The position numbers were made by a program, and so were the translations under genes. From Melaminivora suipulveris (GTDB lineage: Bacteria; Pseudomonadota; Gammaproteobacteria; Burkholderiales; Burkholderiaceae_C): 64,000 nt of DNA. Positions within the stretch are counted from its first letter, which is position 1. Each line of letters starts with the position of its first letter. The notes under the pieces were generated by a model, which was given only the letters and a program-made list of their open reading frames with translations, did not search any database and was not told where the DNA came from. Positions 51,044 through 60,973 of this stretch are shown here, piece by piece. The stretch lies in the NCBI RefSeq assembly GCF_003008575.1, contig NZ_CP027667.1:1120501-1184500 (forward strand). The letters run 5' to 3'.

Positions 51044-53037
51044 AGGTCAATTCCGTCATCTGGGTTGAGGGATGCCAGCCGGGCCGTGCGCTGCAGCGCC
51101 GGGTCAAGCTGGCGCGGGAGGGGAAGCGGCGTGTCGTCGTCATCGAGCAGCGCAAGGTCGTTGGCTGCGAATGCCTGTTCGGGTTGGTACTCGGAGACTT
51201 CGGACAGCTCGGGCTGGCGGCGCGGGCCGCCATCGTCGGCACTGCCCAGGCCATTGACGGCTTCGAAGGTCGATGCCGCTGATACAGCAGGAATCGCCAG
51301 CCCGCTCCAGTCATCAGCACGGGCTGGTGGCACGTCGGCATAGCGCCCCGCAGCAAGCACGGGCGGCGGCAGCACGCGGTACTTGAAATTGCTGTCTGCG
51401 TAGTAGCGCAGCTTCTTGGCTTTGATCGGTGCGAGGCTGGAGACCATCACCACCGCCTCGTCGGGCGGGAGCTGCATCACCTCTCCGGGCGTGAGCAGCG
51501 GGCGGGCCGTTTCCTGGCGCGACACCATCAGATGGCCCAGCCACGGCGCGAGCCGGTGGCCCGCGTAGTTGCGCTGAGACTTCAGCTCGGTGGCCGTGCC
51601 CAGGGTTTCGGAGATGCGCTTGGCCGTGCGTTCGTCGTTGGTGGCGAACGTCACTCGGACGTGGCAGTTGTCGAGAATAGAATGGTTCTGTCCATACGCC
51701 TTGTCGATCTGGTTCAGACTCTGCGCGATCAGGAAACTGCGGATGCCATAGCCCGCCATGAAGGCCAACGCCGTCTCGAAGAAGTCCAGGCGCCCGAGCG
51801 CCGGGAACTCATCGAGCATCAGCAGCAGCTTGTGGCGGCGCGCGATGCCATCGGAGCCATCGAGCGATTCGGTAAGCCTCCGCCCAATTTGGTTGAGGAT
51901 CAACCGGATCAGCGGCTTGGTGCGGCTGATGTCCGAAGGCGGCACCACGAGGTACAGCGAGACGGGATGCTCGGCAGCAATCAGATCGGCGATGCGCCAG
52001 TCGCAACGCGAAGTGACTTCGGCCACCGTGGGATCGCGGTACAGGCCGAGGAACGACATGGCCGTGGACAGCACGCCCGAGCGTTCGTTGTCTGACTTGT
52101 TTAGGACCTCGCGCGCTGCTGATGCCACCACCGGATGAGGTCCGTCACCCAGGTGCGGCGTGGTCATCATTCGGTGCAGCGTCAGCTCGAAGGGGCACGC
52201 CGGATCACTGAGAAAATTGGCAACGCCCCGCAGCGTCTTGTCCTTGCCTGCATAGAGCACATGCAGGATGGCTCCCACCAGCAGCGCGTGCGAAGTCTTC
52301 TCCCAGTGGTTGCGCTTCTCCAGCGCACCTTCGGGATCGACCAGAATGTCCGCGATGTTCTGCACGTCGCGCACCTCATGCGCGCCGCGCCGCACTTCCA
52401 GCAACGGGTTGTAGGCCGCCGACTTGGCATCAGTGGGGTTGAACAGCAGGCAGTGACTGAAACGACTACGCCAGCCTGCGGTGATCTGCCAGTTCTCACC
52501 TTTGATGTCATGAACGACGGTGGATGCGGGCCATGACAGCAACGTAGGCACCACCAGGCCGACACCCTTGCCCGAGCGCGTGGGCGCGAAGGTCAGGACA
52601 TGTTCCGGCCCTTCGTGGCGCAGGTACTCATCGCCATGCCGACCGAGGAACACACCAGCGGGCTGGGTCAGGCCGGCCTTGCGAATGTCGCTGGCGTCGG
52701 CCCAGCGGGCCGAACCGTAGGTCGTAACCAGGCGCGATTGGCGCGAACGCCAGATAGACATGCCGATGGCAACCACCACGGCCACCAGGCCGCTGCCGCC
52801 GGCGATGACGCCGCCCGTGTCGAAGATGCGTGGCGCGTAGGCATCGAAGAAGAACCACCACTCGAACAGCCGCCACGGGTGGTAGATCGGCGTGCCCAGC
52901 AGATCAAACCAAGGCGAGCCCAAGCGTAGCTGGTAGCCCAGGGCCGCTGCTGTCCATTGTGTGGCGCTCCACACTCCGGCGATCACGATGCCGAACACCA
53001 CGGCGATCTGACCGAACAGCACGTTCGTCCCTTGCAT
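51040..53037 (-). CDS. traG: Type IV coupling protein TraG (VirD4-like)
   Basis: 665 residues. Two N-terminal membrane helices (about 7-25 and 75-95), then the VirD4 ATPase: TYGSARWADASDIRKAGL, Walker A APTRSGKG (151-158), TVVHDIKGENW, and Walker B LLLMLDEFPALGR, with SFLIAQSLNQIDKAYG and RVTFATNDERTAKRISETLG toward the C-terminus. It brings the relaxase-DNA complex to the secretion channel. The start at 53037 has GGAGG seven bases upstream. A tight palindrome lies 63-81 bp upstream of it. Confidence 0.95.
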   Translation of the reverse strand: MQGTNVLFGQIAVVFGIVIAGVWSATQWTAAALGYQLRLGSPWFDLLGTPIYHPWRLFEWWFFFDAYAPRIFDTGGVIAGGSGLVAVVVAIGMSIWRSRQSRLVTTYGSARWADASDIRKAGLTQPAGVFLGRHGDEYLRHEGPEHVLTFAPTRSGKGVGLVVPTLLSWPASTVVHDIKGENWQITAGWRSRFSHCLLFNPTDAKSAAYNPLLEVRRGAHEVRDVQNIADILVDPEGALEKRNHWEKTSHALLVGAILHVLYAGKDKTLRGVANFLSDPACPFELTLHRMMTTPHLGDGPHPVVASAAREVLNKSDNERSGVLSTAMSFLGLYRDPTVAEVTSRCDWRIADLIAAEHPVSLYLVVPPSDISRTKPLIRLILNQIGRRLTESLDGSDGIARRHKLLLMLDEFPALGRLDFFETALAFMAGYGIRSFLIAQSLNQIDKAYGQNHSILDNCHVRVTFATNDERTAKRISETLGTATELKSQRNYAGHRLAPWLGHLMVSRQETARPLLTPGEVMQLPPDEAVVMVSSLAPIKAKKLRYYADSNFKYRVLPPPVLAAGRYADVPPARADDWSGLAIPAVSAASTFEAVNGLGSADDGGPRRQPELSEVSEYQPEQAFAANDLALLDDDDTPLPLPRQLDPALQRTARLASLNPDDGIDL

Positions 53038-53099
53038 TCCCAGCCTCCGATCACGGCACACAGACGTGCCGCAGGCATCAGGATCAGTGCCGTGGGGAG

Positions 53100-53118
53100 T
53101 AACGGTCAAAGACCGTTA
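53100..53118. promoter_or_regulatory. Candidate operator upstream of traG
   Basis: TAACGGTC (53100-53107) and GACCGTTA (53111-53118) form a perfect 8-bp dyad with a three-base centre in the 209-bp gap between traG and the EexN-like gene. It lies 63-81 bp ahead of the traG ATG, where a promoter or operator is expected. There is no T-run, so a terminator is less likely. The gap otherwise shows no gene. Confidence 0.5.
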
Positions 53119-53246
53119 TCAGAACGAAGATGATGCAAAAAAGCATCGATTCAGGCAAGGACGAAGACAGTAAAAACGCCGCAAGCAAAGGCGCGTTGCG
53201 GCGTGGCAAGCAAAAAACGAGCGATGGATGGCCTATCCGGCCACAG

Positions 53247-53507
53247 TTAGAATTTCGGCGGCTCCTTGGGCGGTGTATAAGGCACCTTGCCATCGCCGAA
53301 GAAGCGGCGATTCGTCGCTTCAGCCACGCGATTGCACAGTTCGTCGCCCAACTTGGCACGGTCCAGCTTGCACTGCTGGCGCAATTCTTTCAGCCGCTCG
53401 GGATCTGCTGCCAAGGATTCCACCGTCTCGCCTGGAGCAGAAGACTGGCCGCAAGAAGCTAATAGCGTGGCTAACGACAATGAGGCGAATATGTTGAAGG
53501 GGCTCAT
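53247..53507 (-). CDS. EexN-like entry-exclusion lipoprotein
   Basis: 86 residues. Lipoprotein signal with lipobox LASC (Cys19), then a small acidic/basic helical domain: SLAADPERLKELRQQCKLDR, where ADPERLKELRQQC and the following NRVAEATNRRFFG are the EexN-family pattern. Such lipoproteins make a donor-bearing cell a poor recipient for the same element. It lies upstream of traG in the same direction, separated by the palindrome region. This would supply the exclusion role that trbK plays in RP4. Confidence 0.82.
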   Translation of the reverse strand: MSPFNIFASLSLATLLASCGQSSAPGETVESLAADPERLKELRQQCKLDRAKLGDELCNRVAEATNRRFFGDGKVPYTPPKEPPKF

Positions 53508-53553
53508 GACATGATTCCTCGAAAGTGTGGCACTTGAGAGGTTGGTTTGGACG

Positions 53554-54447
53554 CTAGGCGTCATCCGATCCCTGGGATGCCAGCCGCTCAATAAAACGAG
53601 CCAGTGCCTGCGACGGTTCGGTATCCCGGCGCAGCAGATAGGTGGTCAGCATAGGGGAGTGCCCTGCGAGCGGGCGGCCCACTACGCCGTGTTCGCGGCT
53701 GGCAGCAATATGCGCTGCGCCCGCAAGCCCTAACGCCAAACCGGCCGACACAAGCGCCATCATTACATCAAATGTGGCGACGTGCTGAACCACCAATGGC
53801 TCCTTTTCCTGCTTGCGCAGGATTCGGTCGATTTGGCGGGCATGGCCTTCGCAGACGGCGGGATCGCCCAGCACAAGGGGGTAACGTAGCACTTCCTCCA
53901 GAGGGATTCGCTTATAGGCCAGAGCCGGATGGCGTGCGGGCACGGCCACCATCAACTCGTCTTCCCAGGCCGACTCGACGATGATGCCGTCGCCCACTTC
54001 GTCGGCCATCGAGAAACCCGCGTCATACAGGTCATCATGCAAGCCCTTGAGTTGTTGGGCTAACGGAACCTCGAACAGCCGTATTTCTATTTCCGGGTCT
54101 TCCTCGCGGCAGTGCGCCAGCAGAGCAGGCAGGCGCGACGGCGTAATGCCATCGGACAAGGCAAGGCGCAACTGCCCATGGAAACCATTGGCGGCCGATT
54201 TCACGCTTTCGCGGGCTTGCTCCAACGCGGTAAAGACACGCGGTACATGCTTCAGGAATAGCCTACCCGCAAGTGTCAGCCGCGTGCTGCGACTGGTGCG
54301 GATGAACAACTGCACCCCCAACTCTTCCTCCAGTTCCTTGACGGTACGTGAAAGAGGCGACTGTTCTATATGAAGTTTTTCGGCCGCGCGTGCAAAATGA
54401 AGTTCTTCCGCGACCGCCAAAAAGCAGCGGAGATGACGCAATTCCAT
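53554..54447 (-). CDS. LysR-type transcriptional regulator carried on the ICE
   Basis: 297 residues. Winged HTH at 1-60 (MELRHLRCFLAVAEELHFAR, EQSPLSRTVKELEEELGVQL) and a LysR substrate domain (LRLALSDGITPSRLPALLAH; PLVLGDPAVCEG). The ATG at 54447 puts the HTH at the N-terminus. Of LTTRs, the HLRCFLAVAEELHFARAA pattern is common among aromatic-degradation regulators, yet no such genes lie nearby. It sits beside eexN, 46 bp upstream on the same strand, and is known at this site in Tn4371-like ICEs; a transfer-linked role is possible. Confidence 0.88.
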   Translation of the reverse strand: MELRHLRCFLAVAEELHFARAAEKLHIEQSPLSRTVKELEEELGVQLFIRTSRSTRLTLAGRLFLKHVPRVFTALEQARESVKSAANGFHGQLRLALSDGITPSRLPALLAHCREEDPEIEIRLFEVPLAQQLKGLHDDLYDAGFSMADEVGDGIIVESAWEDELMVAVPARHPALAYKRIPLEEVLRYPLVLGDPAVCEGHARQIDRILRKQEKEPLVVQHVATFDVMMALVSAGLALGLAGAAHIAASREHGVVGRPLAGHSPMLTTYLLRRDTEPSQALARFIERLASQGSDDA

Positions 54448-54928
54448 GGGGCGATGCCTCTGTAGAAAGTCGATTGCATGAATTGCGTATTCATTATTCA
54501 GTTCATTCCTGACCAAGTGATGAGCAGTCGGTTACATTTTTGTCAGAAACCCTTCGTAAGGAAGTCAGCACAAAAAAATTGATCCCAATCAGTCAGTTAT
54601 CCATAGCGCTCGCGCCACCTGCAGTCCATGAAGCATGGTTTCCAATAGTAGACGCAGCGTCATCTAGCAGGCTACTGAAGTACTCTCATTCACAGCCTGC
54701 TAGGAGCATCAGGGATTAGTGCGCCTGCAAGGCACCAGCGGGGCTGCTTGGTTCGGAATTGAGTCGATCTGGCGTCCAACTGGCCCGCAGCCACCGATCA
54801 AACCTGCATCACGAAATGACAAACCCGCACGGAGAACCAGAGGGTGCTGCGAACAGGGCTTTGCAGACCTTCCTTAAATTTCGAAATGGAGCAGGGTTTC
54901 ATAAAAAAAACCTTGCCGATCATTTAGG
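54448..54928. other. Intergenic gap between the ICE LysR gene and cusA, with an inverted repeat
   Basis: 481 bp with no supported gene and visibly lower GC than the flanks. CTAGCAGGCT (54664-54673) and AGCCTGCTAG (54694-54703) form a perfect 10-bp inverted repeat with a 20-base spacer. It may terminate the cus transcript arriving on the minus strand, or be the remnant of an insertion at the cargo boundary. Runs such as CACAAAAAAATTG (about 54569) and CATAAAAAAAACC (about 54900) are AT-rich. The cargo joins the ICE backbone somewhere in this gap. Confidence 0.55.
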
Positions 54929-57900
54929 CTAGCGCGGCTTTCGCATCAATACATAGGCAGCCGGAATCACAAATAGCGACAACAACGGCGCCGTCACCAT
55001 GCCCCCGAGCATCGGCGCCGCGATGCGGCTCATGACCTCCGAACCCGTGCCACTGCTCCAGACGATGGGCACCAAGCCGGCCAAGATGACCGCTACCGTC
55101 ATGGCCTTGGGTCGCACGCGCAGCACGGCGCCTTCCCGGATCGCATCCAGCAGTTCTTCCCGCGTCGGCCTGCGTCCGCCTGGGCAGCGCTCACCCAGGG
55201 CTTGCTTCAGATAGATGAGCATGACCACGCCGAATTCTGCCGCAACGCCCGCCAGGGCAATAAAGCCCACCCCCGTCGCGATGGAGAGGTTGTAGTTCAT
55301 CAGATACAGGAACCAGATACCGCCCGTGAGGGCGAACGGCAAGGTGGCCATGATCAGGCCGGCCTCGTCGACGCGCCCAAAGGTCAGGTACAGCAGCACG
55401 AAGATGATCAACAAGGTGGCTGGAACCACGACCTTCAGGCGCGCATTGGCCCTCTCCATGTACTCGAACTGCCCTGAGTAGGCAATGCTCACCCCCGGCT
55501 CCAGCTTGACCTGTTTCCCGACCGCATCGCGCAACTCGTTGGCTACTGAAGCGAGATCACGCCCACGCACATCGACATATACCCATCCGGACGGGCGAGC
55601 GTTCTCGCTCTTGAGCATGGGCGGGCCATCGGTGATGGCGATGCGTGCCACCGTGCCCAGCGTGATCTGCTGCCCCATGGGAGTGAAAATAGGCAGTTGC
55701 TTCAGCCTTTCCGGTGAATCCCTCCATTCACGCGCATATCGCAGATTGATTGGGAAGCGCGCCAGACCTTCGACGGTTTCCGACACGTTTTCGCCACCAA
55801 CGGCACTGGCGACGACTGCCTGGACATCGGCCACGTTCAGCCCATAGCGGCCCGCCGCCACGCGGTCGATCTGCACGTCCACATAGCGGCCGCCGGTCAG
55901 CCGTTCCGCCAACGATGACGATACGCCTGGAATGCCCTTGGCGACCTGCTCCACCTCTGCCGCGATGCGATCGATCACGTGCAGGTCGTTGCCCGTCACC
56001 TTGACCCCTATCGGACTCTTGATGCCCGTGGCCAGCATGTCGATGCGGTTGCGGATGGGCGGAATCCAGATGTTCGACAGTCCGGGAATCTTCACGGCCC
56101 GATCCAGTTCCTCGACGAGCTTCTCGGGCGTCATGCCGGCACGCCATTGCTCCCTGGGCTTGAGTTTCACCGTGGTCTCGAACATTTCCAGCGGCGCGGG
56201 ATCGGTGGCCGTTTCCGCGCGTCCCGCCTTGCCGAACACACGTTCGACCTCAGGCACGGTCTTGATCATGCGGTTGCTGATCTGCAGCAACTCCGTGGCG
56301 CGTTGCGCCGACAGCCCCGGCAAGGCCGATGGCATGTAGAGCAAATCGCCCTCATCCAGCCGGGGCAGGAATTCGCCTCCAAGCCGGGCCAGTGGCCAAG
56401 CCGTGGTCGCCAGGGCCAGCACCGCGATCAGCAAGGTCGCTTTGGGCCAGCGCAGCACCCATTCCAGGCTGGGGCGGTACACCGCGATCAGCATGCGGGT
56501 GATGGGGTTCTTCTGCTCGTCGGGAATGCGGCCGCGAATCCAGTAGCCCATGAGCACCGGAATCAGCGTCACGGACAGGCCCGCCGCCGCCGCCATGGCA
56601 TAGGTCTTGGTGAACGCCAGCGGTCCGAACAGACGCCCCTCCTGGGCTTCGAGGGTAAAGACGGGAATGAAGGACAGCGTGATGATGAGCAGCGAGAAGA
56701 ACAGCGCTGGGCCGACTTCTTCCGCGGCCTGCGTGATCACCTCCCAGCGCTCCTTGCCTTGTAGTCGCTTGTCGGGATGCGCGTGTTGCCAGGCCTCCAG
56801 CTTCTTGTGCGCGTTCTCTATCATCACCACGGCCGCATCCACCATCGCGCCCACGGCGATGGCAATGCCGCCCAGCGACATGATGTTGGCATTGATCCCC
56901 TGGTAGCGCATGACGAGGAACGCCGTCATCACGCCCAGCGGCAGGGAAATGATGGCCACCAGCGCGGAGCGCAGATGCCACAGGAACAGCACGCAGACCA
57001 GCGCCACCACGAGGAACTCCTCGCCCAGCTTGGTCGTGAGGTTGCGGATGGCGCGCTCGATCAGTGCGCTCCGGTCGTAGGTGGTGACGATCTCGACCCC
57101 CTGGGGCAGGCTGGATTGCAGCTCACTCAGCTTGGCCTTGACGGCGGCAATCGTCTCCTGGGCATTCTTGCCCGAACGCAGGATGACCACGCCGCCGGCG
57201 ACCTCGCCCTCGCCATCGAGTTCGGCGATGCCGCGCCGCATCTCCGGTCCGATCTGCAGCGTGGCCACGTCGCCCAGGCGCACCGGCACGCCGCCGCGCG
57301 CCACCAGCGGCACGGCGCGGAAATCGTCCAGGCTTTTCAGGTAGCCGCTGGCGCGCACCATGTATTCGGCCCCCGACAGCTCCAGCACTGAGCCGCCGGT
57401 TTCCTGATTGGCGGCCACCAGCGCCGCGCGCACCTGCTCCTGGCTGAGCCCATGGGATGCCAGCTTGATCGGATCGAGCACGACCTGGTACTGCTTGACC
57501 ATGCCGCCCACCGAGGCCACCTCCGCAACATTGGGCAGGCTCTTGAGCTCGAACTTCAGGAACCAGTCCTGCAGTGCGCGCAGCTGCGCCAGGTCGTTCT
57601 TGCCCGTGCGATCCACCAGCGCGTACTGAAAGATCCACCCCACCCCAGTGGCATCTGGTCCCAGGGCCGGCTTTGCCGTGGCCGGCAGGCGGCCCTGGAC
57701 CTGGTTCAGGTACTCCAGCACGCGCGAACGCGCCCAGTACAGGTCGGTGCCGTCCTCGAACAGCACATAGACGAACGAGTCCCCAAAGAACGAGAAAGCG
57801 CGCACCGTCTTGGCCCCCGGCACCGACAGCATGGTGGTGGCCAGTGGATAGGTCACCTGGTTTTCGACGATCTGCGGTGCCTGGCCGGGGTAGCTGGTGC

Positions 57901-58048
57901 GGATGATGACCTGCACGTCGGACAGGTCCGGCAGGGCGTCCACGGGCGTGCTACGCACGCCCCACACCCCCCAGGCGGTGAGCATGGCCGTGGCCAGCAG
58001 TACCAGAAAGCGGTTCGCCACCGACCAGCGGATCAGTTTGGCAATCAT
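54929..58048 (-). CDS. cusA: Cu(I)/Ag(I) efflux RND transporter CusA
   Basis: 1039 residues, 12 membrane helices with two large periplasmic loops. N-terminal [18 protein letters not shown] and [20 protein letters not shown] are CusA hallmarks. TM4 carries [19 protein letters not shown], the signature of the monovalent copper/silver group (HME4) rather than zinc/cobalt CzcA types. It uses proton influx to move Cu(I)/Ag(I) out with CusB and CusC. The start at 58048 overlaps the cusB stop as ATGA; the longer frame upstream reads through cusB. Confidence 0.95.
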   Translation of the reverse strand: MIAKLIRWSVANRFLVLLATAMLTAWGVWGVRSTPVDALPDLSDVQVIIRTSYPGQAPQIVENQVTYPLATTMLSVPGAKTVRAFSFFGDSFVYVLFEDGTDLYWARSRVLEYLNQVQGRLPATAKPALGPDATGVGWIFQYALVDRTGKNDLAQLRALQDWFLKFELKSLPNVAEVASVGGMVKQYQVVLDPIKLASHGLSQEQVRAALVAANQETGGSVLELSGAEYMVRASGYLKSLDDFRAVPLVARGGVPVRLGDVATLQIGPEMRRGIAELDGEGEVAGGVVILRSGKNAQETIAAVKAKLSELQSSLPQGVEIVTTYDRSALIERAIRNLTTKLGEEFLVVALVCVLFLWHLRSALVAIISLPLGVMTAFLVMRYQGINANIMSLGGIAIAVGAMVDAAVVMIENAHKKLEAWQHAHPDKRLQGKERWEVITQAAEEVGPALFFSLLIITLSFIPVFTLEAQEGRLFGPLAFTKTYAMAAAAGLSVTLIPVLMGYWIRGRIPDEQKNPITRMLIAVYRPSLEWVLRWPKATLLIAVLALATTAWPLARLGGEFLPRLDEGDLLYMPSALPGLSAQRATELLQISNRMIKTVPEVERVFGKAGRAETATDPAPLEMFETTVKLKPREQWRAGMTPEKLVEELDRAVKIPGLSNIWIPPIRNRIDMLATGIKSPIGVKVTGNDLHVIDRIAAEVEQVAKGIPGVSSSLAERLTGGRYVDVQIDRVAAGRYGLNVADVQAVVASAVGGENVSETVEGLARFPINLRYAREWRDSPERLKQLPIFTPMGQQITLGTVARIAITDGPPMLKSENARPSGWVYVDVRGRDLASVANELRDAVGKQVKLEPGVSIAYSGQFEYMERANARLKVVVPATLLIIFVLLYLTFGRVDEAGLIMATLPFALTGGIWFLYLMNYNLSIATGVGFIALAGVAAEFGVVMLIYLKQALGERCPGGRRPTREELLDAIREGAVLRVRPKAMTVAVILAGLVPIVWSSGTGSEVMSRIAAPMLGGMVTAPLLSLFVIPAAYVLMRKPR

Positions 58049-59559
58049 GGCTTGGTTCCTTCGACGGCGGTGATCACGTAGTCCTCGCCCTGCTTGGAGA
58101 AGGTGAAGCGCACCTGTTGCTTGGGCGCCAGGCCCGCGGCGAGGCGGGGATCGGCCAGCTTGAAGCCCATGGTCATGGCGGGCCACTTGAGGGCCGGCAC
58201 GGCGTCGTGTGCCAGCGTCAGCTCAGTGGGAGAAATCTCCTCGATCACGCCGCGTACCGTGAAGGTGTTGGCCGCAGCGGCCGGGGGCGCGGAAGCGCCA
58301 TGCTCGTCATGTCCCTGCACCGGGCTAGAAGCGCCGGACGGTGCGGGCAGCACCCCGCGCAGGCTGGCCTCCGAGTCGATCAGGAACTGCGCCGAGGCCA
58401 CCACCTGCTGCCCCGTCTCCAGCCCGCTTTGCACCACCAGTTGGTCGCCGATCTCCGCCCCCAGCTGCACCTCCACGGGGTGGAACTTGCCCGGGCCCTC
58501 AACCACATAGGCCAGTGCGCGCTTGCCGGTGCGGATGATGGCCTCGCTGGGAACCAGCAGCGCGGGCTGCTCGCGGCCCTTGAGCGTGATCTGGCCGGAC
58601 ATGCCGGCCTTCAGGCGCTGGCCGGGATTGGCCAGCTCCAGCCGCACGCGCACCGTGCGGGTGTCGCTGTTGGCCTGCGGCAGGATGCTCACGATGCGCG
58701 CCTTCAGAACCTCGCCGGGAAACGCCGCCAGGCGCACCTGGGCTTCATGCCCCAGTTGCAGCGGGCCGCTTTGCGCCTCGGGCACGGCGGCCTCGATCCA
58801 GACGGTGGCCAGGCCATTCACGCGCGCCAGGCTGGCGCCCGCAGAGACAGTCATGCCCTGGCGCACCATGAGCTCGGCCACCAGCCCGCCCTGGGGCGTG
58901 GTCACGGTGTAGATGCCCCTGGGTTCGCCCGTGCGCTCCACCTGAGCCACCAGGGCCTGCGGCATGCCCAGCAGCAGCAGCCTTTGCCGGGCGGCCGTCG
59001 TCAGCGATTCGTCCTTAAGCGCACGCACCGCCAGGAATTCACGCTGCGCCGCCACCCACTCGGGCAGCAGGAGGTCCGCCAGTGGCGCCCCTGGCGCAAT
59101 CACGTCGCCCGGCGCATGCGCATAGACCCGCTCCACGAAACCCGCGGAGCGCGCCTGCACGATGCTGACATCGCGGTCGTTGAGCAGCACCGCGCCCACG
59201 ACGTCCACGTCGGTACCGATGGCGCGCTGCACCACCTCGGCCGTGCGCAGGCCCAGCGCTTGCACGGTCTGAGCGGATACGCTGATGCCTGTGCTGTCCT
59301 GGGCGTCCTCGTCCGCGTACTTGGGCACCAGATCCATGTCCATAAAGGGGGACTTGCCAGGCTTGTCGAATTTCTGCATCGGCGACATGGGGTCGTACCA
59401 ATACAGCACCTTGCGCTCGGCGGCCGCACCGGGTTGGGGAACTGCACCGTCCGCAGCGTGCGTGCTGCTAGCGCGCCATTGGGAAAGGCCCCAGCCCGCG
59501 GCGATGCCCATGGCAATTAGCGTCAGGCCAGCGAGGGTTTTTTTCAGAGAGTTGTTCAT
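58045..59559 (-). CDS. cusB: Cus efflux membrane-fusion protein CusB with metal-binding head and fused CusF-like domain
   Basis: 504 residues. After one membrane anchor (about 7-27) comes a heavy-metal-binding head ([20 protein letters not shown], then [11 protein letters not shown], about 51-82), the barrel-sandwich and beta-barrel domains of a membrane-fusion protein, and a C-terminal CusF-like domain (about 430-504: [32 protein letters not shown]). The W and MTM residues of that domain match the tryptophan-methionine Cu(I) site of CusF. In E. coli CusF is a separate chaperone; here it is attached. It overlaps cusA and lies 14 bp after cusC. Confidence 0.94.
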   Translation of the reverse strand: MNNSLKKTLAGLTLIAMGIAAGWGLSQWRASSTHAADGAVPQPGAAAERKVLYWYDPMSPMQKFDKPGKSPFMDMDLVPKYADEDAQDSTGISVSAQTVQALGLRTAEVVQRAIGTDVDVVGAVLLNDRDVSIVQARSAGFVERVYAHAPGDVIAPGAPLADLLLPEWVAAQREFLAVRALKDESLTTAARQRLLLLGMPQALVAQVERTGEPRGIYTVTTPQGGLVAELMVRQGMTVSAGASLARVNGLATVWIEAAVPEAQSGPLQLGHEAQVRLAAFPGEVLKARIVSILPQANSDTRTVRVRLELANPGQRLKAGMSGQITLKGREQPALLVPSEAIIRTGKRALAYVVEGPGKFHPVEVQLGAEIGDQLVVQSGLETGQQVVASAQFLIDSEASLRGVLPAPSGASSPVQGHDEHGASAPPAAAANTFTVRGVIEEISPTELTLAHDAVPALKWPAMTMGFKLADPRLAAGLAPKQQVRFTFSKQGEDYVITAVEGTKP

Positions 59560-59573
59560 GGTTGTGAGATCCG

Positions 59574-60890
59574 TTAATCGGCGATCAGGCTGTTCAGGCG
59601 CGTCGTCACGCCGTCGCGCTGGGCTTGCAGGTCGATCAGGCGCAGGCGCGTCTCCAGCACCTGGGCGCGCGCGCTAAGCACGGCGCCCAGGTCGCCCTTG
59701 GCGGCCCGGTAGTTGCTCAGCGCAAGCTCGGCGCGCCCCTGCGCCAGCTGCAGGCCTGCGGACTTGAGGCGCTCGATCTGGCTGTCCAGCGCCTTCAGTT
59801 CGGCCGCGCTGTCATCCAACTCCTGCAGGTGCCGCCGCGCCACGTCTTCCTGCTCAGCTTCGAGACGCTCCAGCTCGCGCTGCTTGGCCTGGATCATCGG
59901 CGTCTGGCGTCGATTCTTTTGCCATGGCAGATCGAAGGTCACCTGGAATGACACCATGTCGCCCCATCGGCGATCACGTCGGCTGTAGGCGACCTCCCAG
60001 GACCAATCGCCGCGCGACTCCGACTGGGCCTCGTGGGACTCTGCACGGGCCATGCTTTGCATGGCCGGGTACAGCGCCAACTCCGCGTGGCTGGAGAGCT
60101 CGGTGCGCAGTTGTGCCACGGGACGGATGAGCGTGCCGGTATCGCCCTGCAGCGCCTCGTCGGCACGCGGCCCTACCCAGCGCCGCAACATGGCCCGGGC
60201 CTTGGCACGGTCGCGCTGCAGGTCGTCACGCCGATCCGCCAGCGCCAGCGCCTCCTGCTGCGCGGCCAGCAGATCGCCCGCCTGGGCCGACCCGCCCGCC
60301 ACCCTTGCGGGCAGGCTGTCCTGCAAGCGCCGGTTCTCCGCCAGCAATTCCGCAAGCATTTGATCCCGTTGCTCCACGGCCTGCGCGGCAATCCAGGCCA
60401 GACCGAGCTCCTGCCGTATCTGCAGGCGCTGCAAAACCAGCGCCGCGCGTTCGCGTTCCACGCGGGCCTGCGCGCTGGCCACTTTGGCATCGCGCTTGGC
60501 CTGGTTCGGCACCTCCTGCATGAGGGCCAGGCGCTGCATGGTCATGGGCTCGCGCGTCAGGCTCCAGCGGTCCATGCCGCTGATGGGAAAGTTTTCCATG
60601 CCGACCGAGAGCTTGGGGTCGGGCAGCGTGCCTGCGGCCTTCTGCGCGGACTCGACCGCATCGATCTGCAATCGCTGCGCGGAAACGCGCGGGCTTTGCT
60701 GTTCAGCGATTTCTCGTGCTTCAGCGAAGTCGAGCGCGTGAGCTTGGTTAGAAATAAGAGCGCTGCCAGCCAAGGCGATGCTCAAAATGCTCAACCGATG
60801 AGCGCGCGCACAGCATGCGCTCGCGCGCAATACGCTACGGCCAAGCGCGGGATGGCGCCCGCGTGGAGCGCCAGAGGAGGAAGCAAACAT
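59574..60890 (-). CDS. cusC: Cus efflux outer-membrane factor (TolC/CusC family)
   Basis: 438 residues. Signal peptide about 30-52 (LSILSIALAGSALISNQAHA), then two TolC repeats with long helical stretches: AEQQSPRVSAQRLQIDAVES, GLAWIAAQAVEQRDQMLAEL, VSFQVTFDLPWQKNRRQTPM. It forms the outer-membrane channel of the Cus pump. AAGGA precedes the ATG at a good distance. It is first of the cusCBA set; unlike many CusC proteins it has no lipobox. The promoter region upstream holds several palindromes. Confidence 0.88.
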   Translation of the reverse strand: MFASSSGAPRGRHPALGRSVLRASACCARAHRLSILSIALAGSALISNQAHALDFAEAREIAEQQSPRVSAQRLQIDAVESAQKAAGTLPDPKLSVGMENFPISGMDRWSLTREPMTMQRLALMQEVPNQAKRDAKVASAQARVERERAALVLQRLQIRQELGLAWIAAQAVEQRDQMLAELLAENRRLQDSLPARVAGGSAQAGDLLAAQQEALALADRRDDLQRDRAKARAMLRRWVGPRADEALQGDTGTLIRPVAQLRTELSSHAELALYPAMQSMARAESHEAQSESRGDWSWEVAYSRRDRRWGDMVSFQVTFDLPWQKNRRQTPMIQAKQRELERLEAEQEDVARRHLQELDDSAAELKALDSQIERLKSAGLQLAQGRAELALSNYRAAKGDLGAVLSARAQVLETRLRLIDLQAQRDGVTTRLNSLIAD

Positions 60891-60902
60891 GGTGGTCCTT
60901 AA

Positions 60903-60973
60903 AATTGATACTTACGAAATCACGTGATCCGCCGCGTGTCAATGCACGGCGTGCACGGATTGGCGTATCAATT
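60903..60973. promoter_or_regulatory. Nested palindromes upstream of cusC (candidate control region)
   Basis: Within 71 bp are three perfect dyads: an outer AATTGATAC (60903-60911) / GTATCAATT (60965-60973), and inside it ATCACGTGAT (60919-60928) and TGCACGGCGTGCA (60943-60955). The outer pair spans the gap between the Met-rich gene (stop 60968-60970) and the cusC ribosome site. It may be an operator cluster for a copper-responsive regulator or an RNA structure controlling cusC; no regulator gene for it is in the window. Confidence 0.5.

Noticed and set aside
54538..54620. Possible promoter or small gene in the AT-rich gap after the LysR gene
   Set aside because: The AT-rich runs do not give a convincing -35/-10 pair or an open frame with a start and ribosome site.
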